A stretch of 64,000 nt of DNA from Methylomicrobium sp. wino1 (GTDB lineage: Bacteria > Pseudomonadota > Gammaproteobacteria > Methylococcales > Methylomonadaceae): contig NZ_CP024202.1 of NCBI RefSeq assembly GCF_003932755.1, positions 806,001-870,000 of the forward strand. Reading direction: 5' to 3'. Position 1 is the stretch's first letter. Each line of letters opens with the position of its first letter. A program made the position numbers and the translations under genes. The notes under the pieces were generated by a model that saw nothing but the letters and a program-made list of their open reading frames with translations, made no database searches and was not told the origin of the DNA. Shown piece after piece: positions 9,032 to 18,751 of this stretch.

Positions 9032-9337
9032 TTATTTAGGTTTGCTTTGATCTTCCGAAGCCGATTCAATACCGGATTGAATCGAATGTGCCGCTTCCTT
9101 GGTTTCATCCAAAGTAGCTTGTATCTCATCGAACGCCGATTGCTCTTTCAGCACTTGACGAATTTCCTCGGCTTGTAATTCCTGCTTAATTTCCGCTTTC
9201 ACCGAGGCAACGGTATTACGTAATTTTCCCACCCAAAATCCGGCGATGCGAGCAGCTTTCGGCAACCTCTCCGGCCCAATTACCAATAAGCTGACCAAGC
9301 CGATCAGAATCAATTCCCAAAAACCGACATCGAACAT
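9032..9337 (-). CDS. tatB: Sec-independent protein translocase TatB
   Basis: Partner of TatC in recognising twin-arginine precursors. 101 residues: an N-terminal membrane helix MFDVGFWELILIGLVSLLVI with the TatB-type glutamate at position 8, the GPERLPKAAR hinge, then an amphipathic helix and a charged tail. The GPERLP motif separates it from TatA (FGTKRL). It sits 3 bases downstream of tatA and 5 bases upstream of tatC. Confidence 0.94.
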   Translation of the reverse strand: MFDVGFWELILIGLVSLLVIGPERLPKAARIAGFWVGKLRNTVASVKAEIKQELQAEEIRQVLKEQSAFDEIQATLDETKEAAHSIQSGIESASEDQSKPK

Positions 9338-9340
9338 AAT

Positions 9341-9553
9341 TTAAACTTTATCCTGCTCCGACGGCGCTTTTTCTTTTGACTTGTCGCTGTCGTCCTCGGC
9401 CAGTTTCTTATCTACCTCGCCGTCTTTTACCGCCGAACGAAAACTTTTGATCGCCCCGCCCAAATCCGAACCGATATTGCGCAAGCGCTTGGTACCGAAC
9501 AAAACGATCACAATCACCAAAATGATCAACAATTGCGTGACACTCATGCCCAT
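9341..9553 (-). CDS. tatA: Sec-independent protein translocase TatA
   Basis: Pore-forming subunit of the Tat system. 70 residues: one membrane helix near the N-terminus ([16 protein letters not shown]), the TatA signature [20 protein letters not shown] and a short acidic/lysine-rich tail (DDSDKSKEK). First gene of tatABC. The 273-base spacer between it and hisE contains a dispersed hairpin repeat and no evident gene. Confidence 0.95.
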   Translation of the reverse strand: MGMSVTQLLIILVIVIVLFGTKRLRNIGSDLGGAIKSFRSAVKDGEVDKKLAEDDSDKSKEKAPSEQDKV

Positions 9554-9682
9554 TTTTTAACTCCGGTTGTTTTAGTGAATAGCGAATGATAGATGGTGAA
9601 TAGTAAATGGAAAATCGTAAATTGAGTTCGTACTTGAGCTTTTGTGTTTATACATCGAGCTATTCAGCAACATAAGCCTACA

Positions 9683-9760
9683 CCTATGCGGGACGTGTTA
9701 TACAGCCCGTCCAGCATAGGATATTAACGGCGTCCTTTGACGGGCACCCCGGTGCCGAAT
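9683..9760. repeat. Dispersed hairpin repeat in the tatA-hisE spacer
   Basis: Arms cctatgc (9683-9689) and gcatagg (9714-9720), with inner ggacg/cgtcc pairing, form a long hairpin. The right part, cggcgtcctttgacgggcac at 9728-9747 and onward, recurs almost exactly at 16397-16428. The shared block marks a repeat family scattered in spacers of this genome. No open reading frame is convincing between 9554 and 9826. Confidence 0.7.
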
Positions 9761-9826
9761 ATTGATCTACGATGGGTATAAACACGGCTTTCTGCCATCC
9801 ACTTCCTATTTACTATTGACCTTTCG

Positions 9827-10144
9827 CTATTTCCCGCGGCTCGCTTTTTCCTCGAGTCCGGACAGTCCGAAACGGCGTTGCAGTTCGCGCAACACGTCGT
9901 CAGGCCCCAATCCTTGATGCGCCAACATCACCATGCTGTGAAACCAGAGATCGGCTGTTTCGTAGACGATTTTTTCTTTGTCGCCATCCTTTGCGGCCAT
10001 GACCGTTTCGGTCGCTTCTTCGCCTATCTTCTTTAAAATACTATCTAAACCTTTCGCATACAGGCTTGCGACGTAAGACTTGTCGGCCGACTCCTGTTTA
10101 CGTTGCTCTAGAATTGTCGCCAGTTCTTGCAATACTTGATTCAT
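9827..10144 (-). CDS. hisE: Phosphoribosyl-ATP pyrophosphatase HisE
   Basis: Second step of histidine synthesis: hydrolyses PR-ATP to PR-AMP and pyrophosphate. 105 residues of the MazG-like all-alpha fold, with [20 protein letters not shown], the metal-binding EEATE motif, and [13 protein letters not shown]. It overlaps the stop of hisI by 4 bases (ATGA). In enterobacteria HisI and HisE are fused; here they are separate genes. Last gene of the his operon. Confidence 0.96.
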   Translation of the reverse strand: MNQVLQELATILEQRKQESADKSYVASLYAKGLDSILKKIGEEATETVMAAKDGDKEKIVYETADLWFHSMVMLAHQGLGPDDVLRELQRRFGLSGLEEKASRGK

Positions 10145-10530
10145 TTTTTATAGATCTTTTGAGGGTCTTTCAAAACCGGCTCAATCGCCTGCCATTGTTC
10201 GTCTTTCAAGGCTCGATAAAAACAACTTTCACGGCCGGTATGACAAGCGATTCCGCCCTGCTGTTCAATTTTCAGCAAAATAACATCTTCATCGCAATCT
10301 AGATAGACGCCGAGCACTCTTTGCCGATGCCCCGATTCTTCGCCTTTGCGCCATAGCCGGTTACGGGAACGCGACCAATACACCGCATAGCCTTCGCTGA
10401 CCGTCAACGCCAACGATTCGCGGTTCATCCAGGCAAACATCATCACCTTACCGCTATCGGCTTGCTGTGCAATGACAGGAACCAAGCCGTCGCTGGTCCA
10501 GCGAATTTCATCCAGCCATACTTCACTCAT
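10141..10530 (-). CDS. hisI: Phosphoribosyl-AMP cyclohydrolase HisI
   Basis: Third histidine step, opening the adenine ring of PR-AMP. 129 residues; diagnostic motifs are [31 protein letters not shown], the metal ligands in [10 protein letters not shown], and [11 protein letters not shown] with its zinc-binding cysteines. It overlaps the end of hisF by 4 bases (ATGA) and is overlapped likewise by hisE, which indicates tight translational coupling. Confidence 0.96.
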   Translation of the reverse strand: MSEVWLDEIRWTSDGLVPVIAQQADSGKVMMFAWMNRESLALTVSEGYAVYWSRSRNRLWRKGEESGHRQRVLGVYLDCDEDVILLKIEQQGGIACHTGRESCFYRALKDEQWQAIEPVLKDPQKIYKK

Positions 10531-11303
10531 GACAAGCGCACCTCGATACCTTTTCCGGCCATGTGCTCCTTGGCCTGCTGCACGGTATATTCGGCAAAAT
10601 GAAAAATACTCGCGGCCAAGACCGCATCGGCCTTACCTTCGAGAATGCCGTCAGCCAGGTGGTCCAAATTGCCGACCCCGCCCGAAGCAATCACCGGCAC
10701 GGCTACAGCCTCGCTAATCGCGCGAGTCAAAGCCAAATCGAAACCTTCGCGCGTTCCGTCCCTATCCATACTGGTCAATAATATTTCGCCGGCACCGTAA
10801 TCCGTCATTTTTTTTGCCCATTCGACCGCATCGATACCGGTCGGCTTACGGCCGCCATGAGTAAATATTTCCCAACGATCGGGTTGCCCCGCTTCGCTGA
10901 CTTTTTTAGCGTCGATCGCAACGACGATACACTGCGAACCGAATCGCGAAGCCGCTTCGCGCACAAATTCGGGATTGCTTACCGCCGCACTATTTATACC
11001 GACTTTATCGGCGCCGGCATTCAGCATGCGCCGGATATCGTCGAGCGTTCTGATACCGCCGCCGACCGTCAACGGAATAAAAACCTCGCCGGCCACTTGT
11101 TCGACCACATGCACGATCGTATCGCGATCATGATGAGTCGCGGTAATATCAAGAAAAGTCAGTTCGTCCGCGCCTTCTCGGTCATAGCGTCTAGCGATTT
11201 CGACCGGATCGCCGGCATCGCGAATATCGACGAATTTTACGCCTTTGACGACGCGCCCGTTATCGACATCCAAGCAAGGAATGATGCGTTTAGCCAGACT
11301 CAT
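10527..11303 (-). CDS. hisF: Imidazole glycerol phosphate synthase cyclase subunit HisF
   Basis: The (beta/alpha)8-barrel subunit that joins ammonia from HisH to PRFAR, giving IGP and AICAR. 258 residues: [18 protein letters not shown] with catalytic Asp11, [28 protein letters not shown] with catalytic Asp130 and VIASGGVGN. It belongs to the dedicated his operon (hisB-H-A-F-I-E). A second HisF-like gene at 37126-37887 belongs to the polysaccharide cluster and is clearly divergent. Confidence 0.97.
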   Translation of the reverse strand: MSLAKRIIPCLDVDNGRVVKGVKFVDIRDAGDPVEIARRYDREGADELTFLDITATHHDRDTIVHVVEQVAGEVFIPLTVGGGIRTLDDIRRMLNAGADKVGINSAAVSNPEFVREAASRFGSQCIVVAIDAKKVSEAGQPDRWEIFTHGGRKPTGIDAVEWAKKMTDYGAGEILLTSMDRDGTREGFDLALTRAISEAVAVPVIASGGVGNLDHLADGILEGKADAVLAASIFHFAEYTVQQAKEHMAGKGIEVRLS

Positions 11304-11306
11304 AAA

Positions 11307-12044
11307 TCAATCGCCGAAAGACTCGGCCAATTTCGCGGCTTCGGTAAAATCCAGCGACCCTTCATAGATTGCACGCCCTGTTATCGCACCGACAATACCA
11401 TCGCCGACATGCTTGCCGAGCGCCTTGATATCGTCCAAATTTGTTATACCGCCCGAGGCGATCACCGGAATTCGGATCGAACGGGCCAATTCGGCGGTCG
11501 CCTCGACATTGACGCCGCTCATCATGCCATCGCGTGAAATATCGGTATAAATGATCGCTTCGACACCGTCTGCCTCAAATTTCTGCGCCATATCGATCAC
11601 ATCATGATGGGAAAGTTTGGACCAACCGTCGATGGCCACTTTACCGTTCTTAGCATCGAGCCCGACGATGATATGCCCCGGAAACTCGATTGCAACATCT
11701 TTGATAAAGTGCGGCTCGCTGACCGCTTTAGTTCCGATGATGACATATTGTACGCCGGCTTCGAGATACGCCTGAATCGTATCCTCGTCGCGAATACCAC
11801 CGCCGATTTGTACCGGTATATCCGGATAGGCTTCGACAATACTCCGAATAATCGTGGCATTTTTCGGTTTACCGGCAAACGCACCGTCCAAATCCACCAA
11901 GTGGATGCGTTTCGCGCCGGCTTCGACCCATTTTCCGGCAACACTCACCGGATCGTCCGAAAACACCGTATCATCGTCCATATTGCCCTGCCGCAAACGG
12001 ACACATTTTCCTTCTTTCAAATCGATTGCAGGTATCAACAACAT
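11307..12044 (-). CDS. hisA: ProFAR isomerase HisA
   Basis: Isomerises ProFAR to PRFAR by an Amadori rearrangement. A 245-residue barrel with [18 protein letters not shown] (catalytic Asp8), [33 protein letters not shown] with the second catalytic aspartate, and [12 protein letters not shown]. It lies 3 bases upstream of hisF and 48 bases downstream of hisH. Confidence 0.97.
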   Translation of the reverse strand: MLLIPAIDLKEGKCVRLRQGNMDDDTVFSDDPVSVAGKWVEAGAKRIHLVDLDGAFAGKPKNATIIRSIVEAYPDIPVQIGGGIRDEDTIQAYLEAGVQYVIIGTKAVSEPHFIKDVAIEFPGHIIVGLDAKNGKVAIDGWSKLSHHDVIDMAQKFEADGVEAIIYTDISRDGMMSGVNVEATAELARSIRIPVIASGGITNLDDIKALGKHVGDGIVGAITGRAIYEGSLDFTEAAKLAESFGD

Positions 12045-12092
12045 AAGATCAACATCCTCAAGATTTTAATGCCGGATTAACCGGACGCCCTA

Positions 12093-12743
12093 TTAATTAA
12101 CATTAAATTGTCCATCCCACTGCAAAAAGTTTTTCAATAGCTGTAAGCCGGCTGATTGACTTTTTTCAGGGTGAAATTGCACGGCAAAAATATTTGCCTT
12201 TGCCAATGCGCAGGCAAATGGCTTCGGATAATCCGAAGTACCGGATACGACTGATTCATCTTCGGGAACGGCATAATAACTATGCACAAAATAAAATCGG
12301 CTGTCCTGCTCAATATTTTCCCAAAGCGGATGCGGCTGTTGCTTAACTCGATTCCAACCCATGTGGGGAATTTTCAGCCGTTCGCCGTTTTTATCCTGAA
12401 GGTTATCCGAAAAGCGCCGCACTTGGCCTGGAATGATATTCAAACACATTGTTGCATCGCTTTCCTCGCTATCTGTCAATAAAGCCTGCATACCCAGACA
12501 AATACCGAGCATCGGTTTTTGTTGCGCGACGGTCTTGATCGCCGAAGCAAGACCTGAAGCATTAAGCGCCTGCATACAATCACCGATCGCTCCAACGCCG
12601 GGGAAAACGACGCGATCGGCCCGCAAAACGGATTCGATATCGGATACGACCCTGACTTCGGTAAGAGGGTCCGCATGTTGCAAAGCTTTAGCAATGGAAT
12701 GCAGATTGCCCATTCCATAATCGATAACTGCGACTGATGACAT
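12093..12743 (-). CDS. hisH: Imidazole glycerol phosphate synthase glutaminase subunit HisH
   Basis: Class I glutamine amidotransferase that feeds ammonia to HisF. 216 residues: VAVIDYGMGNLHSI, the oxyanion-strand region VFPGVGAIGDCM, the nucleophile elbow LGICLGMQ with the catalytic cysteine, and the C-terminal FAVQFHPEKS carrying His and Glu of the triad. It is the second gene of the his operon. A paralogue for sugar amidination is at 37891-38496. Confidence 0.97.
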   Translation of the reverse strand: MSSVAVIDYGMGNLHSIAKALQHADPLTEVRVVSDIESVLRADRVVFPGVGAIGDCMQALNASGLASAIKTVAQQKPMLGICLGMQALLTDSEESDATMCLNIIPGQVRRFSDNLQDKNGERLKIPHMGWNRVKQQPHPLWENIEQDSRFYFVHSYYAVPEDESVVSGTSDYPKPFACALAKANIFAVQFHPEKSQSAGLQLLKNFLQWDGQFNVN

Positions 12744-12755
12744 AGTGGGGTAGGG

Positions 12756-13349
12756 TTACAAAGTTCCTTTGGTTGACGGCATCATTCCGGCCATTCGTGG
12801 ATCTTGCGCGACCGCCATGCGTAGCGCCCGGCCCATCGCTTTGAATATGGTTTCGGCAATATGATGCGCATTGGAGCCTTTAAGGTTATCGATGTGCAAG
12901 GTTACGCCGGCATGGTTGACAAAGCCTTGAAAAAACTCGCGGAATAAATCGACATCGAAGCGACCGATCGCGCCTCTAGGAAATTTGACATCGTACACCA
13001 ATCCCGGACGACCTGAAAAGTCGATTACGACGCGAGATAAGGCTTCATCGAGCGGCACATAAGCATGACCGTAGCGATACAGGCCTTTTTTATCGCCGAC
13101 TGCTTGTGCAAAGGCTTGACCGAGTGTAATACCGATATCCTCGACGGTATGATGATCGTCGATATGCAGATCGCCTTTAGCGGTAATATCGAGATCGATC
13201 AAACCATGCCGCGCAATTTGATCCATCATGTGTTCGAGAAAAGGCACGCCGGTCGAAAAAACCGCGCGTCCGGTACCATCCAGATTAATTGCGACTGCTA
13301 TTTGTGTTTCGAGTGTGTTGCGCTCGATTCGCGCGCTTCGTGAGGTCAT
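12756..13349 (-). CDS. hisB: Imidazoleglycerol-phosphate dehydratase HisB
   Basis: Dehydrates IGP to imidazole acetol phosphate. The monofunctional 197-residue form: [21 protein letters not shown], the metal-binding histidine motifs [19 protein letters not shown] and [13 protein letters not shown] place the start at the ATG at 13349; the frame is open to 13586, but the extension has no resemblance to the family. It is the first gene of the minus-strand his operon (hisB-H-A-F-I-E), so the operon promoter should lie just above 13350. Confidence 0.95.
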   Translation of the reverse strand: MTSRSARIERNTLETQIAVAINLDGTGRAVFSTGVPFLEHMMDQIARHGLIDLDITAKGDLHIDDHHTVEDIGITLGQAFAQAVGDKKGLYRYGHAYVPLDEALSRVVIDFSGRPGLVYDVKFPRGAIGRFDVDLFREFFQGFVNHAGVTLHIDNLKGSNAHHIAETIFKAMGRALRMAVAQDPRMAGMMPSTKGTL

Positions 13350-13634
13350 AAAGACTGCGTTGTTAATAATTAGCGGGCTTATTCTACTATGAAAAAAATC
13401 AATTATGCAGCGATTCGCTGCTAATTGAAGGCTAATATTATACTTCGCGCGACCACATTTGCTGGTAAGCTGATGCGCTCTTTTGTCCGATAGCTGTGTT
13501 GCGAAAACAGTTACATAGCTTGCTATGCGCCTGTTTTCGTGCCTTGCTACCGAACAAAATAGCATTTCCATAAAATCCGCAAACATGGTCTCGCGAAGTA
13601 TATTTTGTAAGCTTAAACGTACATAAATTTCAGC

Positions 13635-13795
13635 TTTGACTGACTTCTTTTTTAGTCATTTTACGGCACAATAAGCTGTCGCCAAAACATAGGAGTTAGG
13701 GATAGATTTCGACAGGGTGTCGCAGGGACGATCGCATAAGCCAACCACTCGGCGATAAACGCCTCGAATCGCAAGTCGATTCGAGGTTTTTTTTT
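13635..13795 (+). ncRNA. Candidate small RNA upstream of a strong plus-strand terminator
   Basis: The 450-base spacer between hisB and typA has no convincing reading frame, yet it holds a strong intrinsic terminator on the plus strand, where no plus-strand gene exists. Upstream are a possible -35 (TTGACT, 13635-13640) with only a weak -10, a small hairpin CGACAGGGUGUCG near 13710 and a hairpin ggcgataaacgcc. The transcript would be roughly 100-130 bases and antisense to neither neighbour. This is an inference from the orphan terminator; no known RNA family is recognised. Confidence 0.4.
13762..13795 (+). terminator. Intrinsic terminator (10-bp stem, 9 T)
   Basis: Perfect stem cctcgaatcg (13762-13771) / cgattcgagg (13777-13786), loop caagt, followed by nine T. 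The T-run lies only on the plus strand, so it ends a plus-strand transcript and is not the terminator of typA, which is on the minus strand. Confidence 0.85.
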
Positions 13796-13802
13796 ATGTT
13801 TC

Positions 13803-15623
13803 TTAGGCCGCCGCGGCTCTCGATGCTTTTTTGCGCTCATGCTCCTGCAGCAATTTCTTGCGCAAGCGAATCGATACCGGCGTCACTTCAACCAGTTCGT
13901 CTTCATCGATAAACTCCAAGGCTTGCTCCAGCGACATTTTCTGAATCGGCGTTAAAATCAGATTCTCGTCGGTCCCCGCCGCTCTGATGTTAGTCAACTG
14001 TTTCGCTTTAGTCGGATTCACCACTAAATCGTTGCTGCGCGAATGAATACCAACCAGCATGCCTTCGTAAACTTCATCGGCATGCACCAAAAACAACTCG
14101 CCACGCTCCTGTAACGCAAACAAGGCATAGGCCAAAGCTTTGCCTTGAGCCATCGAGACCAACACGCCGCGTTTACGCGCACCCAATTCGCCTTTCTTGA
14201 TCGGTCCGTAATGATCGAAAACATGATACAGCAACCCTGAACCGGAGGTCGATGTCATGAACTCGGTCTGGAATCCGATCAAACCGCGTGACGGGATCAT
14301 ATACTCCAAACGAATTCGGCCTTTGCCATCCGGCACCATATTCATCAAATCGCCTTTACGCTCGCCGAGTTTCTCCATGATTGTGCCTTGATGAGTTTCT
14401 TCAACCTCGATCGTCACGAATTCGAAAGGCTCGCATTTCTCGCCATCGATCTCCTTGATAATGACTTCCGGCCGGGACACGCCCAATTCGAAGCCTTCGC
14501 GACGCATGTTTTCGATCAATACCGATAGATGCAGTTCGCCGCGTCCGGACACTTTAAACTTATCCGGGTCGTCGGTATCCTCGACTCTTAATGCGACATT
14601 ATGCTGCAATTCTTTTTGCAAACGATCGCGAATTTGTCTCGAGGTGAGAAACTTACCTTCGCGGCCGGCAAACGGCGAGGTGTTGACTTGGAAAGTCATG
14701 GTCACGGTCGGTTCGTCGACCGACAAGGCCGGCAGCGCTTCGACCGTATCGGGATGACATAAGGTTTCGGAAATTTCCAGCTTATCGATGCCGGTAAAAG
14801 CAATGATGTCCCCAGCTTGCGCTTCCGGCACTTCGACACGCTCCAGCCCATAGAAGCCGAAGATTTGTAAAATACGGCCCTTGCGAATTGCCCCTTCGCG
14901 GTTAATCAACGTCAACGGCATATTAGCCTTAACCCTACCGCGCTGAATACGTCCAATACCGATCACGCCGACATAGGAGTTGTAATCCAGGCTACTGACC
15001 TGCATTTGAAACGGTCCGTCCAAGTCGACATCAGGCGGGCTGACTTTTTCGACGATCGTTTCGAACAACGGTGTCATATCGCCGTCGGTCGCATCGGAAT
15101 CCAAACTAGCATAACCATTGAGCGCCGATGCATAGACGATCGGAAAATCCAGTTGCTCATCGGTCGCACCCAGACGGTCGAATAGATCGAAGGTTTGATC
15201 GACCACCCAATCCGGACGAGCGCCGGGACGGTCGATTTTATTGATCACGACAATCGGCTTTAAACCCAATGCAAACGCTTTTTGCGTAACGAAACGGGTT
15301 TGCGGCATCGGTCCGTCGACTGCGTCGACTAGCAACAACACCGAATCGACCATCGACAATACGCGCTCCACTTCCCCGCCGAAATCGGCATGGCCCGGAG
15401 TATCGACGATATTAATATGATAACCGTTCCAATCCAACGCGGTATTTTTCGCCAGAATCGTAATACCCCGTTCTTTTTCAATGTCATTCGAATCCATGAT
15501 CCGCTCGGAAACCTTTTCATGGCTCTTGAACGTGCCGGATTGTTGTAACAATTTATCGACCAAGGTGGTTTTACCGTGGTCTACGTGCGCAATGATTGCG
15601 ATATTTCTTAAATTTTCGATCAC
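13803..15623 (-). CDS. typA: Translational GTPase TypA/BipA
   Basis: Ribosome-binding elongation-factor-like GTPase involved in stress adaptation and 50S assembly. 606 residues with the G motifs [12 protein letters not shown] (G1), GITILAKN (G2), DTPGHADFG (G3), [10 protein letters not shown] (G4) and a SAL-type G5 (YASALNG), then domain II, EF-G-like domains III and V and the BipA-specific C-terminal domain ([21 protein letters not shown]). The full length matches the family. Transcribed alone on the minus strand toward the orphan terminator and the his operon. Confidence 0.97.
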   Translation of the reverse strand: MIENLRNIAIIAHVDHGKTTLVDKLLQQSGTFKSHEKVSERIMDSNDIEKERGITILAKNTALDWNGYHINIVDTPGHADFGGEVERVLSMVDSVLLLVDAVDGPMPQTRFVTQKAFALGLKPIVVINKIDRPGARPDWVVDQTFDLFDRLGATDEQLDFPIVYASALNGYASLDSDATDGDMTPLFETIVEKVSPPDVDLDGPFQMQVSSLDYNSYVGVIGIGRIQRGRVKANMPLTLINREGAIRKGRILQIFGFYGLERVEVPEAQAGDIIAFTGIDKLEISETLCHPDTVEALPALSVDEPTVTMTFQVNTSPFAGREGKFLTSRQIRDRLQKELQHNVALRVEDTDDPDKFKVSGRGELHLSVLIENMRREGFELGVSRPEVIIKEIDGEKCEPFEFVTIEVEETHQGTIMEKLGERKGDLMNMVPDGKGRIRLEYMIPSRGLIGFQTEFMTSTSGSGLLYHVFDHYGPIKKGELGARKRGVLVSMAQGKALAYALFALQERGELFLVHADEVYEGMLVGIHSRSNDLVVNPTKAKQLTNIRAAGTDENLILTPIQKMSLEQALEFIDEDELVEVTPVSIRLRKKLLQEHERKKASRAAAA

Positions 15624-15718
15624 TTAAATAAACTCTGAAGATTAATGAATTATGTGGCAACCTGTACTCCTGATTGAGAAGTCAGACGCCGAACATTGAG
15701 AAAGGCAAGATTGAATGG

Positions 15719-16111
15719 TTAGCTTTGTTCCCAGGGTAAATCATAAAAGCGCCAACCGCCCCGGTTGCCGCGGTGTTTGTCGTCGTCGAGAGGTCCTTCA
15801 AAGCCTTCCAATATATTGATAGGGCGAGAAAACCCCGCCGCCGCCAAGGCATCCGCTGCATCCAATGATCGCTGCCCGCTTCGACACAGCAACAACACCG
15901 GCGCATTTTTATCGGGAACCGCTTCGGCTACCTGCTCGACAAACGCGGTATTAACTTGCCAGTCCGGAAATTCTTTCCACGGAATATGCACCGCGTCGAT
16001 CGGATGGCCGACGTGGCTATGTTCCATTTTAGTTCTGACATCGACCAATACGGCGCTCGGGTCGGTTTGCAATAATTGCCAAGCTTGTTTTGGTTCTAAA
16101 TTTTCTACCAT
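15719..16111 (-). CDS. Rhodanese-like domain protein
   Basis: Single rhodanese domain of 130 residues: EPKQAWQLL, VLVDVRTKMEHSHVGHP, and the active-site loop LLCRSGQRS containing the catalytic cysteine, followed by GFSRPINILEGFEGPLDD. The residues required for sulfurtransferase activity are present; the physiological sulfur acceptor cannot be inferred. It ends with the GGWRFYDLPWEQS tail common to a proteobacterial subfamily. It stands 95 bases upstream of typA on the same strand. Confidence 0.88.
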   Translation of the reverse strand: MVENLEPKQAWQLLQTDPSAVLVDVRTKMEHSHVGHPIDAVHIPWKEFPDWQVNTAFVEQVAEAVPDKNAPVLLLCRSGQRSLDAADALAAAGFSRPINILEGFEGPLDDDKHRGNRGGWRFYDLPWEQS

Positions 16112-16348
16112 AATGAGTTCGATCGGCTAAATTTAACGAATGGGATTCGGTGGACGTTGTTCAAACAGATCGCGGCTGATTCGCGCTCCTTATGCAGTAC
16201 AGGGTTTGTAACCCATGCGCATCAAGCTAAAACGACCCAACCGCATCACGTTCTTTCCCAGGCTGGAGCCTGGTTGACAGCCTATTTTATACCTATCGCA
16301 CTTCAAATTTCGGCATTAAGGTATGGAGGCGTCGGGGTGTTCGGCAAA

Positions 16349-16430
16349 GGCTTTGACAGCAGGGATGCTGTCATAGAGCCTACATGGACATATTCACGGC
16401 GTCCTTTGACGGGCACCTCGGCGCCGAAAT
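16349..16430. repeat. Dispersed repeat in the rhodanese-methyltransferase spacer
   Basis: Contains the hairpin gacagca-ggga-tgctgtc (16355-16372) and then the block cggcgtcctttgacgggcac, also present at 9728-9747. The whole spacer 16112-16646 (535 bases) seems noncoding: short reading frames here lack family features and overlap repeats. Another repeat-like piece, GCCTCCTGCGGGACAAAGG, lies near 16500. Confidence 0.65.
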
Positions 16431-16646
16431 TTGTTTAGCAAAGAGTATAGTCTTTGCGACCTCGAAATCGCGATCTGGGGATCGCTCCCACAGTGTATCC
16501 GCCTCCTGCGGGACAAAGGTGTCACGAATACAGAAAATTCCCCTGCATTTTCTGCTGCCATGTATCAGACTAGTTGTCGCCTAAAGCGCCTACTATTGAT
16601 GCCCCGCATCCATGCAATCGGCTTTTTCAAAAACGTTTGAATAAGA

Positions 16647-17234
16647 TTATCCTTTCCTACCAATGAATTGAGCTTCATTCCTGAGCCCTATACCTATCTC
16701 GCCTATTGATCCGTTTTCCCGATAATAAATCGGTTTTAATTCGGCAAATAATTCCAATAATTCGCCTTCGGACAATAAAAAGTCGGGATTGTTCGGTCCT
16801 CGTTCAATGACTTTCTCGCGGGTATACGTCTGATAAAATAATAAACCGCCGGGATTCAACACGCCTATTATCGCATCACACAGACTCCGGTCAAGAAATC
16901 GACTGATTACAATGACATCGAAACGACATCCGGAGAAAGCATTTTTATCGACGGCACATTGCCGCGCCTGAATAGCCAAGCATTGCTTGTCGGCTACATG
17001 CTGCAATTTTTCCACCGCTACGGCCGATATATCCCAGGCAAAAACAGCCAAGCCCGCCGCTGCAAGCAATCGAGCATTAGCGCCTAATCCGCAAGCCAAA
17101 TCCAAACCAACACCCTTTTGCGGCAACAAAAACACATTTTCCGATAACACCTCCGCAGGCCGGTAATCCGAAATATCGCCTTGCCGGTAAACGGCATCCC
17201 ATTTTGCCGAAATTGCTGAGTTAGATTCCGTCAA
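16647..17234 (-). CDS. Class I SAM-dependent methyltransferase (TehB-like)
   Basis: About 195 residues. The Rossmann motif I is GLDLACGLGANARLLA, followed by the acidic residue in VFAWDISAVAV, motif II-like FDVIVISRFLDR, and VLNPGGLLFYQTYTRE, closest in style to TehB/UbiE-like small-molecule methyltransferases. The substrate is unknown. I propose the TTG at 17234 as start, because AAGGCGG lies just upstream and the protein then begins at the usual WDAVYRQG region; it overlaps the end of the LysR gene by 14 bases. An ATG at 17324 would add 30 residues lying wholly inside the LysR gene. Confidence 0.75.
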   Translation of the reverse strand: MTESNSAISAKWDAVYRQGDISDYRPAEVLSENVFLLPQKGVGLDLACGLGANARLLAAAGLAVFAWDISAVAVEKLQHVADKQCLAIQARQCAVDKNAFSGCRFDVIVISRFLDRSLCDAIIGVLNPGGLLFYQTYTREKVIERGPNNPDFLLSEGELLELFAELKPIYYRENGSIGEIGIGLRNEAQFIGRKG

Positions 17235-18126
17235 TACCAATCCGCCTTGGCAACCATTCCTGTAAAAAATCCAAAAATTTTCTGACCTTGGTGGACAAAT
17301 ATTTTCGATGCGGATAAACGGCATGTATCTCTAGGGGAGCCAATCCATAGTCTTCCAATACCGGAATCAACTTACCTTTTTCGATATCCTTACCGACGAT
17401 GTATCTAGGTAACATCACCATTCCCAATCCCTCTATCGCGCCGACTCGAATCGGATCGGCCACATTAGCGACGATGCGTCCTTTCACCTTGATCATCAAA
17501 TCGCCATAAGGCCCCTTGAATCGCCATTGATCCCTCGGCGGAATCGACCAATTGACCAAACAGCTATGATCGGTCAAGTCCTCTGGCGTTTTAGGAATAC
17601 CATTTTGTTGAAAATAACCCGGAGCACCGCAAACCACTAACGGTGAACTGGCGAGTTTGCGCGCAATCATACTGGAATCTTCGACACCGCCCAAATTTAT
17701 CGCTAGATCAATGCCCTCATCGATCAGGTCGCCCATATTGCCTTGCAAAATGATAGTGACTTCCAAATCGGGATACAACTTTAGAAACTCCGAAATCGCT
17801 GGCGCGATTTGAGTGGCACCGATAACTTGCGGCGCACTGATTTTCAGCGTTCCTCGAGGCTCGGTCTGTAGTTGCGTCACCGTAGCTTCCATTTCCTCGA
17901 TATCATCCAATACCTGCTGGCAACGCTCCAGGTACGATGCGCCCATTTCTGTCAGACTCAGACTGCGCGTGGTTCTATTAAACAGCCGAGTGCCTAAATG
18001 TTCTTCCAATTGCATGATATGCTTGGTCGCCATGGCTCTCGAAATATCCAAATCGCGCGCGCCGCCGGCGAAACTGCCGGCCTTAGCCACCCGAACAAAA
18101 ACATTCATGCTGGTTAATTTGTCCAT
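17221..18126 (-). CDS. LysR-family transcriptional regulator
   Basis: 301 residues: an N-terminal winged helix-turn-helix (MDKLTSMNVFVRVAKAGSFAGGARDL, with HIMQLEEHLGTRLFNRTTRSL) and a C-terminal periplasmic-binding-protein-like effector domain (GTLKISAPQVIGATQI onward). It resembles the CrgA/DsdC-like branch with the ERCQQVLDDIEEME linker. Its effector is unknown. The downstream methyltransferase overlaps its 3' end and is probably co-transcribed. The 880-base spacer above it suggests its own promoter there. Confidence 0.92.
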   Translation of the reverse strand: MDKLTSMNVFVRVAKAGSFAGGARDLDISRAMATKHIMQLEEHLGTRLFNRTTRSLSLTEMGASYLERCQQVLDDIEEMEATVTQLQTEPRGTLKISAPQVIGATQIAPAISEFLKLYPDLEVTIILQGNMGDLIDEGIDLAINLGGVEDSSMIARKLASSPLVVCGAPGYFQQNGIPKTPEDLTDHSCLVNWSIPPRDQWRFKGPYGDLMIKVKGRIVANVADPIRVGAIEGLGMVMLPRYIVGKDIEKGKLIPVLEDYGLAPLEIHAVYPHRKYLSTKVRKFLDFLQEWLPRRIGIDGI

Positions 18127-18285
18127 TCATCTCTCTTTGAATTTCAATTGATAAAGGCTACGGCTAGGCTGTCGAAATTTACCGGTTTTCAGGTCACAAA
18201 AATGACTGTTTTATGGATTTTGAGATAAAAACCGGCGCTTTAATAATTTATGAGCATCAACAATTTACAAGACATTTTGAGTACC

Positions 18286-18364
18286 GTAGGATGCGCATCA
18301 CGCACCTTTCCAAGGCAACGAACCGACGATAGGTGCCGACCCAGGTGCGCGATGCGCACCCTAC
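18286..18364. repeat. Imperfect 22-bp inverted repeat element
   Basis: Arms 18286-18307 (gtaggatgcgcatcacgcac and two more bases) and 18343-18364 are reverse complements at 20 of 22 positions, around a 35-base loop. It is a palindromic interspersed element of the GTAGGATGCGCA type. The spacer 18127-19006 otherwise holds no protein gene that I can support; its right part holds the candidate small RNA. A shorter relative (gtagggtacgcgatgcaaat) occurs at about 25382. Confidence 0.75.
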
Positions 18365-18717
18365 ACCTAGCGTTTTATGACCTATGATCACCCAAAAATT
18401 CCAAGATATTTTGACATTAAAAAGCGGGGGCGCAAAGATTAGCTAAAATGGCTTTTTTCGACAAACTAGGCCACGGCGCGCCTGTTGCTCTCGCTGATTC
18501 CGTTTTGCAATCGTGCCGCCACTCCAATTCACAACTATCGCTTGCCATTTATTTCGTTTTTACTTAATATCCTTGGCTTATGATTGTTCCATCTACCAAA
18601 CGTCAGGACTTCAACCCTAAGCTATCAACTCGATATAGCAGGCTTAAGGAATAGAAAGGCTAGTTTGCACGCACTTTTGTTTCTAATCAAGAAACAATTT
18701 ATCAACAAATCGGCCTA

Positions 18718-18745
18718 TTGTCTGCCGAAATAAAATCTGTATAGT
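18718..18745 (+). promoter_or_regulatory. Candidate sigma-70 promoter for the spacer RNA
   Basis: TTGTCT (18718-18723), 16-base spacing, TATAGT (18740-18745). The -10 matches 5 of 6 consensus bases and the -35 4 of 6. No gene starts downstream on this strand, but two hairpins followed by T-runs do, about 200 bases further on. Confidence 0.5.
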
Positions 18746-18751
18746 ACTTCA

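Noticed and set aside
10857..11537. Long plus-strand frame antisense to hisF and hisA
   Set aside because: It mirrors two well-supported genes on the minus strand and has no recognisable motif; such antisense frames are frequent in this composition.
13350..13586. N-terminal extension of HisB
   Set aside because: No resemblance to HisB or to the HisB phosphatase domain; the start at 13349 begins directly at the conserved region.
13690..13795. Possible tmRNA (ssrA) 5' end, because of GATTTCGACAGGG
   Set aside because: The segment is similar to the conserved GGATTCGAC block, but no tRNA-like 3' end with CCA, no tag frame and no matching acceptor strand follow, and the transcript would end after about 100 bases.
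16157..16640. Short plus-strand frames in the spacer after the rhodanese gene
   Set aside because: They run through dispersed hairpin repeats, lack conserved motifs and overlap each other in different frames.
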